Assembly: GCF_036324505.1 (NCBI RefSeq)
Contig: NC_086364.1
Location: 12,988,148 to 13,052,147, forward strand
Length of the DNA: 64,000 nt
Direction: 5' to 3'
Source: Eleginops maclovinus
Taxonomy: Eukaryota; Chordata; Actinopteri; Perciformes; Eleginopidae
Of this stretch, positions 1-10,965 are shown piece after piece (position 1 is the first letter of the stretch; each line of letters starts with the position of its first letter). Both the position numbers and the translations under genes were made by a program. The notes beneath the pieces are model-generated. The model had not been told where the DNA came from and did no database searches. It was given only the letters and a program-made list of their open reading frames with translations.

Positions 1-509
1 CAGGGGACACACTCGGTGTCCCTGGTGCTTTTTGGAGGTGTGACACACACAGCAGAGTGCTTCAGAGTCATCCAGACAGAAGAGCTTGAGAACTTCTCCG
101 TGTGTGATGCACCTCACCTCCACTTCCTGCTCCCCTGTCCCAGCGGCCCCTTCTCCTGTTCCAAAAGTCCTGCGGCCCTGCTCCTCAGGAAGGTGTCGGC
201 CACGTTCTTCAGTGCCAGGCTGACCGTGGGCTCCGTCAGGGAGCACTTCCTCCTGCAGACGGGACACTCACGTCTGGCTTTCTTCTTGTTCCAGAACTGC
301 TGCAGACAGTCTCGGCAGAAGCTGTGGCTGCACTTGAGTACCACGGGCTCCCTGAAAATCTCACAGCAGACAGGGCAGGATAGCTCCTCTTCCAGCATGG
401 AGCCCGAGCGTGAGGACACGGCCCGTGGCCGAAGGGCTGAAGCTGCCTTGGGACTGTGGAAAAAGGAGAGTTTTCCGGGCTGAGAGGAAGCGCGTGGGCG
501 CAACGCCAT
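1..509 (-). CDS. TRIM-family E3 ubiquitin ligase, first exon, partial, with a frame break
   Basis: The minus strand encodes a RING finger (SCPVC, then CSHSFCRDC, then ECPVC) followed by a B-box 2 ([22 protein letters not shown]), the usual order at the N-terminus of TRIM ubiquitin ligases. The gene runs off the left edge, so coiled coil and any PRY-SPRY are not visible. The ATG at 509-507 gives about 37 residues before the RING; the ATG at 398-396, just before LEEELSCP, is an alternative. RING and B-box lie in different frames: the RING frame stops at 116-114 while the B-box frame is open through to base 1. One missing base in the C run at 147-150 (G on the coding strand) would explain it. 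In the family RING and B-box normally share one exon, so this is either a sequencing or assembly indel or a true inactivation. The paralogue cannot be named. Confidence 0.72.
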
Positions 510-632
510 GGCCGTTTCCTCTTGGGGGACTGCTTTAATAGCTGCAGTTGTTTGTAGTAGAGACTGCACAGGTAGGAAAAAGAAGAGCTCCTCACTGCAG
601 GGAGTCCACTGAGTAATCTGGAAACTCTTCAT

Positions 633-2792
633 GAGGAACCAGGGTTATAGATCAACAGGGACTTGAAAAACAGGTTTTCTGCACTTGTAAATAAAGGACA
701 TGTCTCCACCAATCATCTGCCAGGCACAACAGAGCTTTATATAACTGGGCCGACTCCAGCTGAGTCAAAAAGGCAAGTTTATCTCCTTAGAATACAAGCA
801 CGAATGTTGCTAAAAGTGCTCTATTTTCTCTATGAAAAAGAGAACAAAGATACAAGGTATATCAGTGGGGATTTGAGAGGGTAATGGGAACTCAATATTT
901 ATGATCTACTGCAAAAGGTATTTAGTGTTGATCTGGGATGGAGGCCTGGAGGTGAACCCGCACTATCAGGTTCACTGAGGAGTATTTTATTTCATTACCT
1001 CCAATGGCCTGCTGACACCTAAAGCGATTTGTAGTTAAACATCATTTATATTTCAGGAGGAAAGGAGTGAAGCGATACAAACACACACAGGGACTGTTGT
1101 GAAAACATTTACACACAGCATTATCTTCCTTTTTGTGACATCAGAAAGCGACAGTACTTAGGAAAGAGCAAACAGAAGGGAAACTGCCATGTCGATGTTA
1201 TTATTGCATTATAATTAAACAGTGACAACAGTGTTATACAAAGCCATCAAAAATAATGAGTGTTTGTCAGTGTTACGGTGTTCTAGCATCAGTTTCATTA
1301 CATTTAGATATTCATTAACTCTGAACAGTGGAACAAAAAGGACAACATTGTTTTATACATTTGGGTATACTGAAAAGGTTAACACCAAGATGTTTACCTA
1401 TGAGGAGTTGGTGCTGCAATGCCTGTTTTTTCACTACATGGTGAAGTAGTTTGGTATCAATCTGCTCCAATGACGGGATACTTCATTTTTCAGCACAGAA
1501 ATGAAGGCCTTTTTTTCTTAAAGGGACAGGTCACCTTGCAACCAAAAATATACATTTCTCTTTTTAACTGCTATTTATCAATCCAGAATTTACTAGTGTG
1601 AGATGCCCAGTGTTTGGAGATGTTGATGTAGTTCTTGGATGGAGCTGCTCTCAACTACAGTCTCTCAAAAAGCTGGGTCATGAATTTTGGAAAGAGACAC
1701 CGCTCAAGATTTTAAAATGTATCTTTCTCCGCTTTCAGCACAAAAGAAGAAAGCATCTAGCTCCGTTATTTTTTGATAACTAAAACACTGGGCAAATCAG
1801 GCAAAAATAATCTAGATGGATAAATATCACTAAAGGAAAGAGGTAAAAAAAAAGGAAAAGGATTTGGATTCATGGGTGACATGTACCTTTACCAAATTCC
1901 ACGGCTTTTTAATACTGCCTTCTGTAATGCTTCATGTTCCATTCATTACACAAACCCTGTTTTAAAATAGACATCACTTAATATAAAAACACTAGCTATA
2001 AAAAGAATAAGTAGACAACCACAAACCTTCTCACCTTCAATTAAAAAGGTCATAACACTGATCTTTTGTAACACTGTCAAATGTATTAAAATAAGAATGT
2101 AGTTTGCTGCATTTACCTTCATCACAGCCCGGAGTGTTAAAGGTGAACGAACACCGCTGGTCTTTTTAGTCAGCTAGTAACACATCACTATGACCCTTTA
2201 TGCGGCCACATTTTTTTCTTACTCCCCAAAAAACGATGAAAAAAAAGGACATAAAACCAGCAGAATTCCTTATGAAGATAGAAATGTAACAGCACATGCT
2301 TGTAAAACTGACCCATAACAGTAACAGCGAGTGGTTCAGGACACTGTAACTCAGGGATGACGCCAGTGCAACCTCTATTCACATCTGTTGTTGGTTTTCA
2401 GCGCATTGCAACACAGTGCAAAACAAATCTAATTGTTAAGTATCAAATATCTACTTAGTTGTCTTTCATTTCTCCCATGTTAGAGACGTGTGCTGTACTG
2501 GTTCCACTGACAGCGACTACAACAACAACATGCAGGTTCGTGTGATGCGCTCAAAGGGAATGCTCATCAGCATGCTCGTTTCTGGAAAAAAAGCCGGAAG
2601 ACAAATAAAAGCACTTGGGAAGTCATCGCAGTCCCCTTCTTCTCCCATTGACTGCCATTATCCTCTTTGTCTAGGCGGAGTCTCCCAAAAGAGTGCACTC
2701 TAAATAAAAAATAGAAGGAGTATACACTGGAATAAAAACAAACTCATGACGGTAGTGTTGTGTTTCCTAGTAGTGCTGAATGTTGTGGGTGT

Positions 2793-2832
<40 letters not shown>

Positions 2833-2860
2833 GGTTGTTCTGCTCCAATACTTTCTGAGG
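633..2860 (-). other. Probable gipc1 3' UTR plus short intergenic gap
   Basis: No coding exon is visible on either strand. The sequence is AT-rich and lies directly downstream of the gipc1 stop. A minus-strand AATAAA (plus TTTATT at 986-991) is a possible polyadenylation signal, giving a 3' UTR of about 1.9 kb. Where the UTR ends is inferred only. Confidence 0.4.
2799..2830. repeat. (CA)16 microsatellite in gipc1 3' UTR
   Basis: Uninterrupted CA dinucleotides starting about 30 bases past the gipc1 stop codon. On the transcribed strand it reads (UG)n. Confidence 0.95.
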
Positions 2861-4898
2861 TTACACTCTCCCAACCTTAGCGTCGCCGATAGCACCCCAG
2901 ACGTCGAAAACAAATTCGTCTGGGAATGCAAAGTCCCCGAGGGTTTCATCTAGAGCTTCTGCAAACTCATCAGGGTTCTTCTTGTCTTTTCCCAGCTCCA
3001 CCATGGTAGCCGCTGAGGGGATGGAGAGAGGACAACAGTTAGGGAACACGGCACACAGGTGACACAAACTCGAGCTGACACCTGTAGAGCCAACAAACAC
3101 GCACCCAGCTCGCTGTCTCTGATGCCCATGTAGCTCTCCAGCAGGTCATCCACCTTCTCAATGGCCTTTTCCTCGAATGCAGAGGGCTGAAGTGCAAACA
3201 AACACAGCAGACACTCAGGCAATGCAACAGGATTACGGGTTCTGACCTGGTGTTAGTCTATAGTTGTTGCAAAACACTCACCAGCTCCTCCACAGTAGCA
3301 GGACCTTTAGATCGCAGCCGCAGGGTTCCTCTGCCGGTCCCCAGCTGAACCCCTGATCCCGACCTTGAACCTCCAGACCGCTGGCCGATCATATCTATGA
3401 ATAATGATTCAAAAGAGATCCTTAAACACTTCGTACAGAGCTGAACATCATGCCCCGTCACACTACTTAGCCCATAATACTTTCTTTTTTAACAAACTGA
3501 ATCTTATGTTGCTCTCACTGCACATTTCTGAATACAAGTGGAGCTGTAGATCCATAAAAATAGTTTGAACCCTTTTAAGATTCTTTTCAAATCGACCCAA
3601 GAGGCAACAAAATATGCCATTCTTTGTTTTATATGTGCACTGAGGGGCCCCTACTTCGTTAAGTCAAGCTTGATTCTAGCAATCTATGCAAAAACATTTT
3701 TTAATTATCAACTAAAAAACTAAAAACAAGAATATTCTAAATTTCATATAAAAGCATATTCCATTTGGATAAAGCCTTATTTCAAATGCACATTTTCCAA
3801 TAAAAACATGCAATTAATGCCAGTATTATTTTGGGTTTTCTCAATCAGTGGCTTTTAATCACAGTTTTGGAGCTGGCTGCCTCTTGCCTGTTACGTAGAG
3901 TTTAATGCCCTGAAGAAAAGCCCATGCTGAGCTTGTTAGCCACCTACCGAAGGCCTTGAGTGGCTCCGTGAGCTTGATGGTGAACTCCTTCCCTTTGGGC
4001 AGCTCCTTCAGCATCTTGGCAACCTCATAGTGTCTGCATCCAATCAGGCGTTGGCCGTTGATCGACTCTATCATATCGCCCACGTTGATGACCTGTATCT
4101 GGTGGATGACGCTCCCCTCGCGGATTCTCTAAAAATATAAAAGTTTTAATACAGAATCTGATACACTGTCCAGCACTCTCTCTCTGCCAGGTGTGATCTG
4201 TTCACACAGAATATTCTGTGCAGAAAACATTCCCTAATATAGTCCAGGTTCACGCCTTCGACTGTGGATCCTTGAGTCAAATCAAATCAATACTCTCAGC
4301 TATTTTAACACTCCTCACCTTGATGAAAGCGTAGCCAGCTCCATTATCGGTGATCGTCAACCCCAGTGCATCCTCCCCTTTGTACACCTCTATTTCCTTT
4401 CGCTGTCCTTTAATGTGGGCAAATATAAAGTCCTCTAGCCCAATCTGCCCTCCCAACAGTTTATCCATGTCCACCTTATGAGTGTTCAGTGTGCAAAACA
4501 TAACCTGTGGAGGAACACAACAAAGAAGTAAGATCAGGCTTGTTTTTATGGTAATCTGAAGCAAACCTCCCCCCCTCCCTATGAGAAGAAGCACTCACCT
4601 CAGCAGGGGGTATCCCAAAGGCCTCACCAATTTTGGCATAGAGCTCCCGCACATTACTGAAGCCCTCTATTCGGCCGGTGGGGCTGCCATGAGCAAGCTG
4701 AGTGTGGAAGATGAGGCGAGGTCGCATGCTGCTGGGTGGAGGAGGCAGACCTTCAGAGGTGGCTCCTTCTCCCAGCCCCACAACACCTCCATCTAGGCCG
4801 TCCATACCCGGGACATTGATACCTGCGCGGATAGGCTCCGCTTCCTCGTTCTCCACTAACGGGGACGCCTTCTTCCTTCTTCCCAAACCCAGAGGCAT
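2861..4898 (-). CDS. gipc1: GIPC1, PDZ adaptor protein
   Basis: Six coding exons on the minus strand: 4898-4599, 4504-4319, 4128-3948, 3394-3282, 3186-3105 and 3012-2861, all with GT-AG borders and matching phases, giving 337 aa (human GIPC1, as recalled, 333). The start [20 protein letters not shown] is nearly identical to mammalian GIPC1. Residues about 60-130 form the GH1 region. The PDZ domain follows ([15 protein letters not shown], then [11 protein letters not shown]). The C-terminal GH2 domain ends [15 protein letters not shown]1 is a cytosolic adaptor that binds C-terminal PDZ ligands of membrane receptors through its PDZ and myosin VI through GH2, linking endocytic vesicles to actin. 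The gene lies upstream of dnajb1 on the same strand, the arrangement I recall for human 19p13.12. No truncation is seen. Confidence 0.96.
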
Positions 4899-5720
4899 AG
4901 TAGTGCTACAGGAAGAGCTGGAGGGGAGGGGAGGAGCTGCTCTGGAGAGTTGTGCTACAGTCCAGACCAACAGCCAAATCAGCTGCAGGTCCGTAGGATG
5001 ATTTACGTCAGAGTTATAGTGTGGTCCTCCAGACAAGCTGAAAAGCTGTCTCAACCAGGCTCTGAATGAAGGTTCAAGTCCAAACATCAGAGCAGCTTAC
5101 ATAGCCAGATCTGTCATGTCCAGCAGCCTGCTGTGGGGGGTCTTCAGCTGCAGAACAGAGAGTCAGAATCAGGTGTTTTCACTTGATCTATTAGTGCAGA
5201 AATATGCAATATTAGGGACAGTATCCGTTTACTTTCATACATTTACCAAATAAATAACATCTGGATTTAACCATCAATTTCATAAACTCGCTGTGTCATT
5301 ACATCTCATTAATAAGATATAAAGTAGGTTTTAATTAGCATAATTAGCTCTTTTATTAAGCTTGGAGAGTCAGGACATCACACAGAGCTCATTGCTGTTA
5401 GCTGTGGCACATTTCCCAAACATCTTCTAGCAACACAAACACTGATTACTCTCAATTAGCTAGCCACTTAGCATGTAGCCCCTATAAACGGAAGCCAGTC
5501 AAAGCAGTGACAGTTCATTTCAAATTTAGAAGCGTGGTATTTTCTTAAATGACTCCCACAGCAGGGGACAGTTAGCTAGCTAAGTGTGGTCGCTAAGTGT
5601 GAACATAAGGGAATAAACATGGTGGTTCTTACCGGAGTTCTAGCCAACTGTCGTTAGCTCTTCCTGCTAGCTTAGCCTGCTAACGGGGTTGGGGCGAGTT
5701 GTCAGAAAATATGTCCTCTT
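4899..5720 (-). promoter_or_regulatory. gipc1 5' UTR and presumed promoter
   Basis: No coding potential. On the minus strand a donor-like CTCCG|GTAAGA lies at about 5631 and an acceptor-like CTGCAG at about 5150, consistent with a non-coding first exon near 5632-5700 spliced to the ATG exon. The region carries many TTAGC/GCTAGC words (5445-5475, 5570-5595, 5640-5690). The transcription start is not determined. Confidence 0.4.
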
Positions 5721-5973
5721 GCGAACGAAGTCCAATGTGTGGTGCTGCTCCGCTGCTGACAGGTGGACCTGGCCTGGGCAGGATTTAGGGCAGGTATCCC
5801 GGTGTGTGTGTGTGTGTCGGTATGTGGCTGCTGAGGATTTTAGCTTCTGCCAGCCCAGCAGGGGTGGAACAATGCCGCCTTCAGGTTCACTCGTAAATCC
5901 TTGTATCCAAGTCAAGGAATTGTTCGTAAAACGTAAATACGAGTTGTCAAGATCATGAAATAAGCAAGATTCA

Positions 5974-6410
5974 CAGAAATAGGAAAAATACTCAGATCTT
6001 ATACTTGAGTAAAAGTAAAAGTACCAGAGTGTAGGAATACTCGGTTACAAGTAAAACGCATGCATTCAAAAGGCCAAAAGTAAAAGTATTTGGTCCATTT
6101 CAGAATAACATTATGTTCTGATTACAATTATTGATGCATTTAAGTGTTTTCAAAGCTGGTAAAAGTGCAGCTAGTTGTAATTACTTTGAATACTGCATGG
6201 TAGCTTGTGAATGTTACTCCAGGTTTAAATAAAGTCCGATTTCAGTGTTGTTTTTATTTCACATTATAAATCCAAAGTAACTAAAGGTACAAAATAAATG
6301 GACTGGAGTAAAAGTACAAAGTAACAATACTCAAGTAAAGTACAAGTATCTCAAAATTGCACTTAAGTACAGTAGTTGAGTAAAATGTACTTAGTTGCTT
6401 CCCACTTCTG
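5974..6410. mobile_element. Non-autonomous hAT-type element, 437 bp
   Basis: A non-coding element built from repeated ACTTGAGTA/AAGTACA words, flanked by a perfect 8-bp target duplication AAGATTCA (5966-5973 and 6411-6418). The right end CTTCCCACTTCTG is the imperfect inverted complement of the left end CAGAAATAGG. The 8-bp duplication and CAG...CTG ends are typical of hAT transposons. A relative in the same orientation lies at 18954-19429. Confidence 0.85.
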
Positions 6411-6418
6411 AAGATTCA

Positions 6419-7611
6419 GTATCACAAAAGCTGTTTATTGTATTCTGTAATCAATAAATATAAACCAGAGTTCTCTCATATTTCTTTATGCCTTTTTAGA
6501 AATATATTCTGGTTGGACATGCATACCTTGCTAGATTAGAACTTGTTTCCCACACAATTTAGTGTTGATTATAAGCTAACGATGTTTTACAGCTGGAGAA
6601 TTATGAATGCAAATTACTATACATGCTATTGTATATTTAGTATGTATGGGGTTACATTTCGATTATAGCCCATGTGTGCTCCATGTTTTGTAAAAGCCAT
6701 ACTACACACGATGCATAACTTGCCATCTAATGCAATTGCATGCATTTTCTACATTAATAAAAATATTTAAGCAACGCCACTGATTTTTAACCAGTCTTGT
6801 AATGAAGGCTGTACCATATTAGATTTCATCTGCATTATGTCATCAACAAACAATGAGGGGGAAACCTTGAGACATGAGTGCTGTGTCAGCTCAAACAGTC
6901 CATGTTTAAGGGAAATATAACATATACCGTGGTCATACTCAATCCATATAAGTAAAGCCGGTGTAGTTATACATCGTGAACATTAGAGGGCAGTGGTAGA
7001 CATGACTGCCTTAGTCATAAACTCCAATGTAGCTTATGAAGCACACACTTTAATTTGTGAGTTATCTTTGTACAACACAAAAATAATGTCACCAGATGGG
7101 TCTTTATGAAAACATGTATTTTTTAAATAGAAGATGTTGGGTGTACTTTACAGTAAATGGCTGAAAAATGGTGCGAGAGGGAATCCCATTTTTCTACAAG
7201 ACCATGTTGACTAAAACAGATTTGGATCTTAATAACTTCAAATGTCACGTTTCAGATAAAAAATGTAAAACATTCTCAATAACTACAACACGCAGGCCGC
7301 ACTTGGTTAGATACTTGCCAGTCTTTTTAATATGGAAATGCAAATCATCACAGCATAGGATCTATTGAAAATGTCTCAATCTCATTATCAATCCATTTAA
7401 GCCTCACAGCTAAAAATCAAAATATCTTGAACTCCAACCTGAGGCATTTTAAAAACAACATAAAAACAGGAGGTAAAACTAGATGATGGTGACACATTTT
7501 GCCTTTAAAAAAAGGAAAAATGAGGGAAACAAAAACGGGGCTTACACATACATTCATCTTAAACCCCATGTAAGAAACGTAAAACTCCCACAGGAGCAGG
7601 CAACACCAAAA
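6419..7611. other. AT-rich intergenic sequence
   Basis: Between the hAT-type element and the Tc1 element. I see no coding exon, RNA gene or recognisable repeat. Confidence 0.5.
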
Positions 7612-7613
7612 TA

Positions 7614-7768
7614 CAGTGGGGCAAAAAAGTATTTAGTCAGCCACCAATTGTGCAAGTTCTCCCATTTAAAAAGATGAGACCTGTAAAAAAAATCCAGGAA
7701 ATCACATTGTCTGATTTTTAATGAATTAATTGGTAAATTCCTCAGTAAAATAAGTATTTGGTCACCTA
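7614..7768 (+). repeat. Left terminal inverted repeat of the Tc1 element
   Basis: Matches the complement of 8961-9162 from the outer tip inward, including the internal motif AATAAGTATTTGGTCA, with one internal deletion of about 50 bases. The outer and inner repeated motifs suggest the IR/DR arrangement of some fish Tc1 families. Confidence 0.85.
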
Positions 7769-7930
7769 CAAACAAGCAAGATTTCTGGCTCTCACAGACC
7801 TGTAACTTCTTCTTTAAGAGGCTCCTCTGTCCTCCACTCGTTACCTGTATTAATGGCACCTTTTTGAACTCGTTATCAGTATAAAACACACCTGTCCACA
7901 ACCTCAAACAGTCATACTCCAAACTCCACT

Positions 7931-8947
7931 ATGGCCAAGACCAAAGAGCTGTCAAAGGAGACCAGAGACAAAATTGTAGACCTGCACCAGGCTGGGAAAA
8001 CTGAATCTGCAATAGGTAAGCAGCTTGGTGTGAAGAAATCAACTGTGGGAGCAATTATTCGAAAATGGAAGACATACAAGACCACTGCAAATCTCCCTCG
8101 ATCTGGGGCTCCACGCAAGATCTCACCCCGTGGGGTCAAAATGATCACAAGAACGGTGAGCAAAAATCCCAGAACCACACGGGGGGACCTAGTGAATGAC
8201 CTGCAGAGAGCTGGGACCAAAGTAACAGAGGCTACCATCAGTAACACACTACGCCGCCAGGGACTTAAATCCTGCAGTTCCAGACGTGTCCCCCTGCTTA
8301 AGCCAGTACATGTCCAGGCCCGTCTGAAGTTTGCTAGGCATTCGGATGATCCAGAAGAGGATTGGGAGAATGTCATATGGTCAGATGAAACCAAAATAGA
8401 ACTTTTTGGTAAAAACTCAACTCGTCGTGTTTGGAGGAGAAAGAATGCAGAGTTGCATCCAAAGAACACCATACTGTGAAGCATGGGGGTGGAAACATCA
8501 TGCTTTGGGGCTGTTTTTCTGCAAAGGGACCAGGACGACTGATCCGTGTAAAGGAAAGAATGAATGGGGCCATGTATCGTGAGATTTTGAGTGAAAACCT
8601 CCTTCCATCAGCAAGGGCACTGAAGATGAAGCGTGGCTGGGTCTTTCAGCATGACAATGATCCCAAACACACCGCCAGGGCAACGAAGGAGTGGCTTCGT
8701 AAGAAGCATTTCAAGGTCCTGGAGTGGCCTAGCCAGTCTCCAGATCTCAAACCCCATAGAAAATCTTTGGAGGGAGTTGAAAGTCTGTGTTGCCCAGCGA
8801 CAGCCCCAAAACATCACTGCTTTAGAGGAGATCTGCATGGAGGAATGGGCCAAAATACCGGCAACAGTGTGTGAAAACCTTGTGAAGACTTACAGAAAAC
8901 GTTTGACCTCTGTCATTGCCAACAAAGGGTATATAACAAAGTATTGA
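7931..8947 (+). pseudogene. Tc1-like transposase, frameshifted
   Basis: Starts [20 protein letters not shown] with an N-terminal helix-turn-helix DNA-binding region (residues about 1-55), a linker with [12 protein letters not shown], and a second helix-turn-helix. The DDE catalytic domain follows: first Asp in [11 protein letters not shown], second Asp in [10 protein letters not shown], Glu in NPIENLW. Two frame breaks are visible. At about 8470 the frame stops at TGA (8477-8479), consistent with a loss of four bases compared with related elements; at about 8750, near CTCAAACCCCATAG, one extra base shifts the frame again before the catalytic Glu. The final part ends at a TAA around 8945. With both breaks it cannot make full-length enzyme. 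Confidence 0.95.
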
Positions 8948-8960
8948 GATGAACTTTTGT

Positions 8961-9162
8961 TATTGACCAAATACTTATTTTCCACAATAATTTGAAATAA
9001 ATTCATAAAAAATCCTACAATGAGATTTTCTGGATTTCTTTTTCTCATTCTGTCTCTCATAGTTGAGGTATACCTATAATAAAAATTACAGGCCTCTCTC
9101 ATCTTTTTAAATGGGAGAACTTGCACAATTGGTGGCTGACTAAATACTTTTTTGCCCCACTG
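8961..9162 (-). repeat. Right terminal inverted repeat of the Tc1 element
   Basis: Inverted complement of the left end, about 202 bp, the more complete of the two arms. It retains the block missing from the left arm. Confidence 0.88.
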
Positions 9163-9164
9163 TA

Positions 9165-10965
9165 CTTAAAGTGGAAAAAGAACAATACTGATTTACTAAT
9201 TTCCATCATCATACAGTCGAGGTGCACATGCTGAATATTGCAGAGTTGAGTGAATTTTACTACATATTTCCAGAAGCTGAACATCCTGGAGCAATAAAAG
9301 ATATAGGATAAAATAATCAAACTAAAATATTTAATGCAGGTTTCACTTCATCTTATTCTCTGCAATATTTAGTCTAGACCCGACTGAAGTCAAACGTAGG
9401 AACTGAAATGTAATACAAACTGTAAATTAAGCATCCTCAAAGGGTACGAGTGCAGTAAATAGCTTTTGGTAGCTTAGTCAGTCACACATACTGTTACAGG
9501 ATATACACATGCTCTCCACATACTTTAGACAGACATATTTTAACTACACAGGGACAAATATTTGGCACAAAAAGTCTCCCCACATATCTTTTATATAAGT
9601 AATGAGCTGGATAAACATTAGAAGTAAACATTAGGGATCAATTTCCCTCCCTCCCAATAGCCGTTTGATACCTTAACTCTGAAATCTGCCGACACAAAGA
9701 GCCTGTCAGTTCTCTTTATCTCAAATGAACATTTTTAATGTTGAACTCATTTTTAGACTTGTGTATTTTTTAAATTGTATTTTTCTAGGAAGGGAATTTT
9801 GGGGCCCTCTGCTAGAACTGCTACCCCCGAAACCCAACTCCTGATAAGCGGTTGATCGATGGATGGATTTTTATAGTCAGTTTGAGATCGGGCCCTACAA
9901 AACGGCGATTTGCTGTGACAAAGAGTGTAGATAACTAAAACACCAAATTGACAAACAATGTATATTATTTATTATCAGATCTGGCTGACACCGATCTGCT
10001 TCAAAAGTCATCTTTTGGTGCTAATACAGAGGGTCAGATCCAATGATTTAACCTCTCAGGATGTATTTTAGCCTTTACTCGATCTAAAGGCAACCAAAAC
10101 TCACATCCTTTTGAGTAATGCAGTTCAAACCACATAAAAGCATGCGTCACTGCACCTGAGGTTTTGTCAATCAGCTAGCTCCGTGCTCCCTTAAAACACT
10201 CCCAAAAAACTGCTACTGTTACTTCAAAAACACAGTGTGTCCTTCTTGCAACCACACCTGACATGACAACTTCTTTAGTATCTTTATACACACCATCATT
10301 AATAATTTCCTCTATTTACCACAAAAGATATTTCAATTCTAGGCTCAGCTGAAAGAGTTGGTGTAACGGTGAAATCTAAACATGACAAAGTGCAATGGAA
10401 AAACATCTAGCAAATAAATTATGACGTACATGAAGCATGCTAGTTCAACTTCAACTAGTTCAACTTCCACTGAAGGTGCTGGGCCACCAGAGATGAAAAC
10501 TAGCGGCAGATTAAACCTAATGGCTCCACACAGACCAGATGTAATATTCCCCTACGTTAATACATGACACAAACAGAAATGGGTTACTTCCATCCAGTTT
10601 TCTATATTGTTTTTCAGCTTTGACTGGTGCTCTATAAGTCGTACTGTTGCACCCTTTTCTGCAAAGGGGAATGGTTTCCAGACTGCTCATCTCTATGAAC
10701 TCGTAATTCTCATAATTGCATAACAGGAGTGGATGGAACTAGTATTCCTTCACGTTTCATTTAGCTAATTTATCAGAAACTTGCGATATTATTTTGATGT
10801 TAACCTGTTAATCAACCTCCACTGAGCGCACACACAAACCCTTATGTAAGCTGCTCTGTCAGTTTCCAAGTCTTTAGACGCTTAATAGAGTGAACCAAAT
10901 CTGCCCTGAGCCTCAGTTGTCCGGTCTAAAGAGCAGAGGAGTGTGTTGCTGGAAATGTTAACTTG
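9165..10965 (-). other. dnajb1 3' UTR and intergenic sequence
   Basis: No coding exon. A minus-strand AATAAA (plus TTTATT at 9968-9973) could end dnajb1 transcripts, giving a 3' UTR near 1 kb. Around 9848-9870 a GATAAGCGGTTGATCGATGGA stretch resembles the tail of a common fish retroposon, but no full copy is visible. Confidence 0.4.

Larger units (their letters stand above)
7614..9162 (+). mobile_element. Tc1/mariner transposon, 1549 bp, inactive
   Basis: The element starts CAGTGGGGCAAAAAAGTATT and ends with its inverted complement, flanked by the TA duplication of the Tc1/mariner superfamily (7612-7613 and 9163-9164). The inside holds one broken transposase gene on the plus strand. It sits between gipc1 and dnajb1 and interrupts no coding exon. 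The left inverted repeat (about 155 bp) is shorter than the right (about 202 bp) because a block of roughly 50 bases has been lost after AAAAAGATGAG. Confidence 0.97.

Noticed and set aside
109..117. Splice donor (GTGAGG) explaining the RING/B-box frame change
   Set aside because: The B-box follows immediately in the same genomic stretch with no acceptor between, so splicing cannot join the two frames; an indel is simpler.
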